Below, piece by piece: positions 56,698-64,000 of a DNA stretch of 64,000 nucleotides. Both the position numbers and the translations under genes were made by a program. Below the pieces are notes generated by a model. That model was not told the origin of the DNA, did no database searches, and worked only from the letters and a program-made list of their open reading frames with translations. This stretch comes from Dugong dugon. Lineage: Eukaryota > Chordata > Mammalia > Sirenia > Dugongidae. The stretch is from the NCBI GenBank assembly GCA_030035585.1, contig CM057469.1:57119501-57183500 (forward strand), in the 5' to 3' direction. Within the stretch, counting starts at the first letter, position 1; every line of letters starts with the position of its first letter.

Positions 56698-58363
56698 AGA
56701 AAAAATTCAAGCCTCGAGTTGTAATATTGAAGGATTCTATGGCCAAAAAATTGAATGATGCAGGAAGCATCAAAAGAAGATGGAAGGAATACACAGAGTC
56801 ATTGTACCAAAAAGAATTGGTCAGGGGAGCATATGATCAAGAACTGATGGTATTAAAGGAAGAAGTCCAAGCTGTACTGAAGGACTGGTGAAAAACAAGT
56901 CTCCAAAAATTGACAGAACACCAATTGAGATGTTTCGACAAATGGATGCAATACTGGCAGTGTTCACTGTTCTATGGCAAAAAATTTGGAAGACAGCTAC
57001 CTGGCCAACTGACTGGAAAAGATCCATTTTCATGCCCATTCCAAAGAAACATTATCCAACAGAATATGGAAATTATTTAACAATATAATTAATATCACAA
57101 GCAAGTAAAATTTTGCTTAAGATAATTCAAAAATGGTTGCAGCAGTACATCAACAGGGAACTGTCAGAAATTCAAGCCAGATTCAGAAAAGGATGTGGAA
57201 CAGGGGATATCATTGCTGATGTCAGATGGATCTTGGCTGAAAGCAGAGAATACCAAAAATATGTTTACCTGTGTTTAATTGAATATGCAAAGGCATTCAA
57301 CTCTATGGATCATAATAAATTATGAATAACATTGTAAAGAAAGGAAATTCTAGAATACTTAACTGTGCTCATGAGGAACCTGTACATAGATCAAGAGGCA
57401 GTCGTTTGAACAGAACAAGGGGATACCATGCAGTTTAAAGTCAGGAAAGGTGTGCCTCAGGGTTATATCTTTTCACCATACTTATTTCAGTCTGTATGCT
57501 GAGCAAATAATTGAAGAAGCTGGACTATGTGAAGAAGAACAGGTCATCAGGATTGGAGGAAGACTCACTAAAAGTCAGTGATATGCAGATGACACAACCT
57601 TGTTTGTTGAAAGCAAAGAGGACTTGAAGCCCTTAGTGATGAAGATCAAAGACCACAGCCTTCAGCATGGATTACACCTCAACATAAAGAAAACAAAAGT
57701 CCTCACAACTAGACCAATAAGCAACATTATGACAAATGGAGAAAATATTGAAGTTATCAAGGATTTCATTTTACTTGGATCCACAATCAATGCCCATGGA
57801 AGCAGCAGTCAAGAAATCAAATGACACATTGCACTGGGAAAATCTGCTGCAAAAGATCTCTTTGAAGTGTTAATAAGCAAAGATGTCACCTTGAAGACTA
57901 AGGTGTGTCTGAAACAAGCCATGGTATTTTCAATCACCTCATATGCATGTGAAAGCTGGACAATGAATAAGGAAGGCTAAAGAAGAATTGATGCCTTTGA
58001 ATTACTGTATTGGCAAAGAATATCGAATATACTGTGGACTGCCAGAAGAACAAACAAATCTGTCTTGGAAGAAGTACAGCCAGAATGCTCCTAAGAGATG
58101 AGGATGGTAAAACTTTACCTCCTGTACTTTAGACATGTTATCAGGAGGCATCAGTCCCTGGAGAAGGACATCATGCTCTGTAAAGTAGAGGATCAATGAA
58201 AAAGAAGAAGACCCTCACTGAGATAGATTGACACAGTGGCTGCAACAATGGTCTGAAACATAGCAATGATAGTGAGGAAAGTGCAGGACCGGGCAGTGTT
58301 TCATTTTGTTGTACATAGGGTCGCTATGATTTGGAACCGACTGGATGGCACCTAACAACAACA
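56698..58363 (+). mobile_element. RTE (BovB-like) LINE, 5'-truncated, exact duplications
   Basis: 1666 bp. Bracketed by attgttcctga at 56687-56697 and 58364-58374. Upstream of the RT it keeps the linker 'ggaatacacagagtcattgt'. RT blocks include 'ctggccaactgactggaaaa', 'cttcagcatggattacacct' and an intact catalytic Y-A-D-D (57582-57593). It ends 'gggtcgctatgatttggaa...ctaacaacaaca'. Stops and frameshifts (for example near 57322, 57405 and 57550) leave no continuous frame. Confidence 0.93.
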
Positions 58364-58378
58364 ATTGTTCCTGACATC

Positions 58379-58776
58379 CAGGGGCAGATTATTCAATAAG
58401 CAAGGTAAGCATGATGCTTACCTTGCTTACCAGATCATTTGTAGTGAAAAATTTCCTATGGGTTTCACAACATCTTTGATCTTTAATGTGGTGAAATCTA
58501 TGTGAAATTGTTCACTACAGATTAGTTATTAAGCACAAGTAAGCTCATGCTTACGTTGCATACCAAGTCATCCATCCCAGTCAGGGATTATAAATTTGAA
58601 AAGAGGCTTTGATTCTATAGGAAGGTGCTGTGAGGTTGGGTGAGAGACAGATGCTAGCCATACGTAGAAGCAGAATCTTTGATGTGGTGAAAAAATGTGA
58701 AATTGTTCACTACAGATGATCTGGCAAGAAAGGTAAGCACTTTGCTTACCTTATCTATTAAATAAATCTGCCCCTG
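58379..58776. mobile_element. hAT-type MITE with subterminal palindromes, 8-bp duplication
   Basis: Flanked by ctgacatc at 58371-58378 and 58777-58784. The ends are inverted, CAGGGGCAGATT on the left against the complement of 'aaatctgcccctg' on the right, and the homology extends about 100 bp inward. Palindromes built on GGTAAGC/GCTTACC lie at 58398-58428, 58538-58558 (imperfect) and 58730-58752. A block ending 'gaaattgttcactacagat' occurs twice in the same direction (58484-58522 and 58681-58717) and once inverted (58434-58480). No transposase frame. 8-bp duplication and CAGGG ends are typical of hAT transposons. Confidence 0.82.
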
Positions 58777-58784
58777 CTGACATC

Positions 58785-59747
58785 TTTGTTTATGCCCTGG
58801 CTCTCTAACTTATTTGAAAAGCCTTTGAGGATAAGGACAGTCTTATACAGACTCTCAATAAATATCATGAACATGAACATGAACGTTCAGTAAATATTTA
58901 TTAATGATGTTGACATGTATATTCATTGCATTTAGCTTTCAAAATGATGTAAGTCTTAGTGTATATAACAGGGTTTGTGTGGTACTGCTAATTAACATCT
59001 TCTCCTGCCCTAGGAGATTACCAAATGATTGCAGGGATTAAAGAGGAATCAGTGTTTTGTTGAAAGCAGAGATACTAAATTTAAATTCAGAGAGGGCTCA
59101 GCTCTTGCCAGGAGACCCCTGCTATGCCTCCAGGTACAAGAGAGAATGACATGGTTTGACAGCCTTTACCCACAAGAGATATAAGAGGGAACTCTGTGCC
59201 CAAAAAACAGGATCTTTTAGGAGGAGAATGCAGTAATGCCATGCTTCTCCACTAACAACCTTTTTTGACTGGTTTCTGCCTTCAAAACTATGGGCTAAAT
59301 TCAAGAGAAGAGACTTGCTTTTGAAGTTTGTGAGCAACTGGGAGAGGTGATAATGGTATTTTGTACCTCAGTTGGATGCCTTCTGAGCCACCAGGCTGGC
59401 CAAACTGCCTCAGTGCTTCTAGAGCTGAGGGGCGGGGGGTGGGGGGGGAGCCAGCACGGCAGAGAGGTGCCAAGTACTAACCTAGAGGTATACAGATGGC
59501 AGCTACCTGTGCCTTCAGGCTATAGAGTTGGACTACAGAGGATAGACTGGGGCCTTGGCTGATCAACAGGTTCCTGCCTGTTTCAGATGAATGCTGCAGG
59601 AAACTACCAGCTAGATGTCAGCCAAAAGTAGTAGCCAACTCCTGTGAGAGATTACTAATCCTGAGAAAAGTTCCTGGGATAGAGTTCATCATTGCATAAC
59701 CAGGAGGGGCCTCCACCTGTCCATCCCAAGCCTGTACAGTAGGAGCA
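58785..59747. other. No gene recognised
   Basis: Starts with a possible L2 remnant ('tttgaggataaggacagtc', 'tctcaataaatatcatgaac'). The rest is unique. A G run 'ggcggggggtggggggggag' sits near 59430. Confidence 0.4.
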
Positions 59748-59763
59748 AGAGCAATCATGATGA

Positions 59764-60363
59764 CACCAAAGACACAAGGAAAGTATTAGCCCAACAGACA
59801 GAAAGGGCTAATACACATAAACCAGAGACTTCATCAGCCTGAGACCAGAACTAGATGGTGCCCAGCTACCACCAATGACTGCCCTGACAGGGAACACAAC
59901 AGAGAGTCCCTGATGGAGCGGGAGAAAGGTGGCGTGCAGAACTCAAATTCTAGTAAGAAGACCAGACTTAATGGTCTGACTGAGACTGAAGGAACCCCAG
60001 AAAGCATGGCCCATGGATTCTCTATCAGCCCAGAACTAAAGCAATTCCCAAGGCCAACTCTTCAGACAGGGGTCGGACTGGACTGTGGGGCATAAAATGA
60101 TACTCGCGAAGAGGGTAGCTCTTAGCTCAAGTAGACACATGAGACTAAATGGGCAGCTTCTCTCCAGAGGTGAGATGAGAAGGCAGAGAGGGTTAGGAGC
60201 TGGTTGAATGGACACAGGAAATCCTGGGTGGAAAGGAGGAGTGTGCTGTCACAGTACAGGGAGAGCAATTAGGGTCACATAACAATGTATGTATAAATTT
60301 TTGTATGAGAGACTAACTTGAAATGTAAACTTTCACTTAAACTATAGCAATAAACAAAAAAAA
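59764..60363 (+). mobile_element. L1-F: truncated L1 3' UTR, perfect 16-bp duplication
   Basis: 600 bp from 'caccaaagacacaaggaaag' to 'gcaataaacaaaaaaa'. agagcaatcatgatga flanks it at 59748-59763 and 60364-60379 without a mismatch. L1-B type 3' UTR. Confidence 0.93.
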
Positions 60364-60379
60364 AGAGCAATCATGATGA

Positions 60380-61829
60380 ACAGAAAGGAAACTGCATCCT
60401 CACTGTCACTGACATGGGGTTGTTCTGCCATGTCCACTAAAGCCATCTTGCCCCTTCTCCACCTCAACACTGGAGGAGCAAGCGCAGGACAGAGTGGGGT
60501 GGGGAGGTAGTGGGAACAGTTTGAGTTGGACATAAGACTATGAGACTGGAGTTTATAAATGGATAAGAGGACTAAGACATAATAACCAGGACCAGATAAA
60601 TAATTTGTGAAGATCAATGCAAAATGAAAACGTTTGAGGCCTCTTGTTTAAAAAGCAGGAAAAAAGTGCCATTGGAAGTACTAAAATATAAAGCTTTTCC
60701 TTTTATCCACAGTCTCTCTCTCTCTCTCTCTGTCTCTACCTGTCATGGTGGTTTTTTTATTCATCATTTAATGTCACACTCCTTCAGGCATAGGAATACT
60801 CGTGGGTCAAATGCAGACCCTCACAGACTCCTGGAGAAAGAATTGCAATTCGGGGTGCATGCTGCACTTGGACCTAACAGTTTCTGGGTTCTCCTTCCAC
60901 CAGCCACTGGATTCATCAGTTCTGGATGCACTAGGTACCTGCATGGAGGATAGGTGAGAGGCTCACCCCACCAAGCAGCCTGCCAAATACACCGTGACAC
61001 TGTTAGCCCGAAGCAAGGACAGCTGCAGCCATACCCCACCCCGAGACACCAGGAAGCATGTATCCAGCCCCAAACTTTCAAGCACCCGCGAGGGCAGCAG
61101 TGATCATAGGGCAGGGGCAGGAAGGGGAGTATTTCCCTGGGGCCTGGGGTTCTGGGGCGGGGGTAGCAGACATCTGAGACCCTGTCCCAGGGATGTGTGA
61201 GCTGAATTCAGCTCCAAGCCTCTGGAGCATACTCCATTGTCCTATCAGACTTCACTTCCAAAGCACTAACCCAAAGATAAAATTATTAAAAATCTCAACA
61301 CGGTAACCACAGAACATTAAACCCCAAGCTCAGGGCCATTCTGAGAGTGGGGCCCTGTGTGACTGTACTGGTAGCACACCCATGAAGGTGGCCCTGACAA
61401 TGACCGAAATAAGACTTGGTTAGAAACCAAACTGACGAAATATTATTGAATAGGCCTGAGACGTTGTTAAAGGAACCTATCAGCCCTCAGGAAATGATGG
61501 TTTGAGAGGGCATAGTTGGTAGTACTTTTTGGAAAGAAATAAAGTTTCTTGTTTATATAGTGAGGTGAGACTCCTCAGTCAAATCAGTAACACATTTCTC
61601 AAGACTACGTTTTGATGTGCAATAATTTGATTCTTTCCTTCCTTCAGCTCCTGTATCCAGGCATTTTTCCTGATGAACAGTTCTCTGTAGTTTTTTGCAC
61701 CTTCCATCTCAACCATCATTGCCCCATGTGGAGGTTAAAATTAGCCTGTAACAGGTCTCCAGCTACCCTGAACCATCCCTCAACCTACCCACATTACACT
61801 GCCAGAAAAGTCTTGCGTTCCAGTAGTTA
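60380..61829. other. No gene recognised
   Basis: Contains a TC microsatellite (about 60714-60732). GC-richer at 60800-61200, with overlapping short frames on both strands, none recognisable. Confidence 0.45.
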
Positions 61830-62155
61830 ACCTCGGTTCCTGCCTCTGCCCCCTAGTAGATTTTTTTACCTCAAGCAAGTTACTTAGCCCCTTTGTGCCT
61901 CATGTTGTTGTTGTTGTTAGGTGCTGTTAGGTCAGTTCCGGCTCAAAGCGACCCTATAGGACAGAGTAGAACTGCCACATAGGTTTTCCAAGGAGTGGCT
62001 GGTGGATTCGAACTGCTGACTTTCTGGTTAGCAGCTGAGCTCTTAACCACTGCGCCACCAGGGCTCCATGTTTTTGTTGTTACCTGCAGTCAAGTCAGCT
62101 TCTAACTTTATAAGGTGAGTTGAGGATTAAATAAAATAATGCATACTGACTAGAA
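61830..62155 (+). repeat. MIR, plus strand, split by an AfroSINE
   Basis: 'caagcaagttacttagcccc' and 'ttgtgcctcatg' on the left; 'gtgagttgaggattaaataa' on the right. This is the forward order of MIR with the middle replaced by the SINE. Confidence 0.65.
61904..62068 (-). mobile_element. AfroSINE, short subtype, minus strand
   Basis: TTG-rich tail complement, 'cggctcaaagcgaccctat', short-form join 'ttttccaaggagtggctgg', B-box complement 'ggattcgaactgctg', head 'actgcgccaccagggctcc'. A further tail-like scrap ('acctgcagtcaagtcagctt') follows at 62082-62102. Confidence 0.88.
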
Positions 62156-62846
62156 TTTACCCTTCTCCTCAAAAACATAGTCAGGTCAAACTCTTCTCTG
62201 GTAGGATATAAAGAAACAGTAACTCTATCATTTAGTGTAATTCAATAATTTTCCTAAACTGCAGATTGCCTGGACCTAATAGATAGTTTCTGCACCAGTG
62301 CTGCCTGCTAAAATCCCATCTCGTCCGTCTTATATGGGAATGTATTGTTTACTCATCAAAGAGGCTTTGGGCTGGGGCCCAGAAGTGCTGTAACTGGTCA
62401 GAGAAGGACCTTAAAAGGGCAAGAGTGGAGAAGCCTGGGAGGTAGATAAAATCAGAATTCTAACCAATGAAACACGTTAATAATGTCCAGGGACACATAA
62501 GGCAAGACTATTATTTTCTAAACATATGCATAATGTACTTTGTAATGTAAAAAAAAGCTGAGTGCAGTATAAGTTTGCTCTTTAAGAAGTATTTTCTCTT
62601 TTTGATTTATAGCACATACAATAGAAAATTTTATCTAAAGGGCATTCTTAGAATATTCCAGCATTTATACCATAGATGCTCAATAAATATTAGAATGCAA
62701 AATATTTTAATACATGCGTTTGGAGTCACAGACAGTTATAAACAAAAAGTAGAAGTCCGTAAATCAATGCTTTTTTTAAGAGTTTGAAGGAACCTTGAAA
62801 ATTACATAGTTTAAGCCTATTATTCTATAGATTTGGCTATTTAAAA
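62156..62846. other. No gene recognised
   Basis: Unique AT-rich sequence left of L1-G. Confidence 0.45.
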
Positions 62847-62859
62847 TTACTAAGGGTAA

Positions 62860-63411
62860 TCCTGGAGTGAAGGAGATGAAGAACGCAAAAGACACAAGGA
62901 AGGTATTAGCCCAAGAGACAGAAAGGGCCACATAAACCACAGACTTCATCAGCCTGAGACCAGAAGAACTAGATGGTGCCCAGCTACCACCCATGACCGC
63001 CCTGACAGGGAACACAACACAGAGTCCAGGATGGAGCAGGGGAAAGGTGGGGTGCAGAACTCAAATTCTAATAAGAAGACCAGACTTAATGGCCTGACTG
63101 AGACTGGAGGAATCCTGGAAAGCATGGCCCCTGGATTTTCTATCAGCCCATAACTAAAACAATTCCCAAGGCCAACTCTTCAGACAGGGATTGGACTGGA
63201 CTGTGGGGCCTCTTAGCTCAAGCAGATACAAGAGACTAAATGGGCAGCTTCTGTCCGGAGGTGAGATGGGAAGGCAGAGAGGGTTAGGAGCTGGTTGAGT
63301 GGACATGGGGAATCAGGGGTGGAAAGGTGTGTGGTGTCACAGTATGTGGAGAGCAATTAGAGTCACGTAACAATGTATGTATAAATTTTTGTATGGGAAA
63401 AAATAAAAAAT
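62860..63411 (+). mobile_element. L1-G: truncated L1 3' UTR, perfect 13-bp duplication
   Basis: 552 bp from 'tcctggagtgaaggagatga' to an A-rich end. ttactaagggtaa flanks it at 62847-62859 and 63412-63424. L1-B type 3' UTR with a small internal deletion near 63210. Confidence 0.92.
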
Positions 63412-63554
63412 TTACTAAGGGTAAGTACCATTACCCCTCTGTCAGTTTGTCATACTGTGGTATCTTGTGTGTTGTTATGATACTGGAAGCTATACCAATG
63501 GTATTTTAAACACTAGCAGAGACACCCATGTTGGACAGGTTTCAGCAAAGCCTC

Positions 63555-63832
63555 CAGACTAAGACAGACTAGGGAGAAAGGCCTGGAGTTCTACTTCCAA
63601 AAATTAGCCAGGAAAACTCTATGAATCACAATAGAATATTGTCCAATACAGCTGAAAGATGACTCCCCCCCCCCCCCCAGGCTAGAAGGCACTCAAAATA
63701 CACTGTGGCTACAATAATGGACTCGAACACACCAACGATTGTGAAAATGGTACAGGACTGGGAAACATTTCATTCTATCGTACATGGGGTCACCATGAGT
63801 CAGAGCCAATTGGATGGCAAATAACAACAATA
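63555..63832 (+). mobile_element. Internally deleted RTE derivative
   Basis: The right half (from about 63700, 'acactgtggctacaataatg' to 'caataacaacaataa') is the RTE 3' end. The left half, 'agaaaggcctggagttctac' and 'gaatcacaatagaatattgt', resembles what I recall as the 5' region of the same RTE, and also the type II SINE block. A run of C at 63666-63680 lies between them. No RT sequence remains. Confidence 0.6.
63666..63680 (+). repeat. Poly-C tract
   Basis: About 15 consecutive C bases inside the RTE derivative. A homopolymer expansion of a C-rich site. Confidence 0.85.
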
Positions 63833-64000
63833 AGTAACTTGTCCAAACTAGACAATGATAGAAGCAACTATAACTCTGTCTATCGTATGTGTCAATTACC
63901 CCAAAGACAGTCAGTTGATGAAGACAATTATTTAACATATAACTCCTGAATTTATATATAATTTTCATAAATAGCCCTTAGAGTTATGAATGTTTTATAC

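Overview
This is a eukaryotic, mammalian, gene-free window. I found no host protein-coding exon, rRNA, functional tRNA or snRNA gene in 64 kb, and nothing bacterial or phage-like. Most of the recognisable sequence is interspersed repeats. The mixture points to an afrotherian mammal, most likely an elephant: about 23 copies of a tRNA-derived SINE that I recognise as AfroSINE, several RTE (BovB-like) LINEs whose 3' end matches the SINE tail, an L1 lineage with a distinctive 3' UTR, MaLR-type solo LTRs, and older placental repeats (MIR, L2, L1M, Tigger, hAT). The species call rests on recalled repeat families, not on a search.

Layout. 1-15 kb: AT-rich unique DNA with a solo LTR (2661-3132), a MaLR LTR with a perfect 5-bp duplication (3666-4166) inside an L2 relic, and scattered AfroSINEs, including a head-to-head pair (4735-5084) and a pair stacked on one target site (12746-13131). 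15.5-17.4 kb: an old L1M ORF2/3' end containing a second L1M 3' end. 18.2-24.5 kb: two ERVL-like LTR-plus-leader pieces in opposite orientations, an L2 relic split by a Tigger MITE, and an RTE LINE split by a solo LTR with 5-bp duplication GATGT. 27-28.5 kb: a Tigger-type element holding a processed retrocopy of an unidentified gene, then a three-level nest (L1 5' UTR piece in AfroSINE in MIR).

28.7-45.5 kb is the centrepiece. An almost complete old L1 (L1-A, 28724-45479, target duplication AGAACTCA) is split in its ORF1 by a complete younger L1 (L1-B, 30093-38633). L1-B is itself split in ORF2 by a truncated L1 3' end (L1-C, 34148-35064). L1-A also took a MaLR LTR and an AfroSINE. Both ORF2s are decayed, and each has lost a different residue of the RT catalytic motif.

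45.5-64 kb: four more truncated L1 3' ends. One has a perfect 16-bp duplication (59764-60363); another (52146-52916) lies inside a minus-strand MaLR LTR and appears to carry a 3' transduction. There is also a second RTE LINE with exact 11-bp duplications (56698-58363), directly followed by a hAT-type MITE (58379-58776) with an 8-bp duplication and three internal palindromes, and an internally deleted RTE derivative near the right end.

There is no evidence of a new multi-gene biological system. The value of the window is a readable insertion history and a few structurally odd elements: the palindrome-rich MITE, the L1 5' UTR fragment trapped in a SINE, chained SINE target-site duplications, the minisatellite in an L1 5' UTR, and the 3' transduction.
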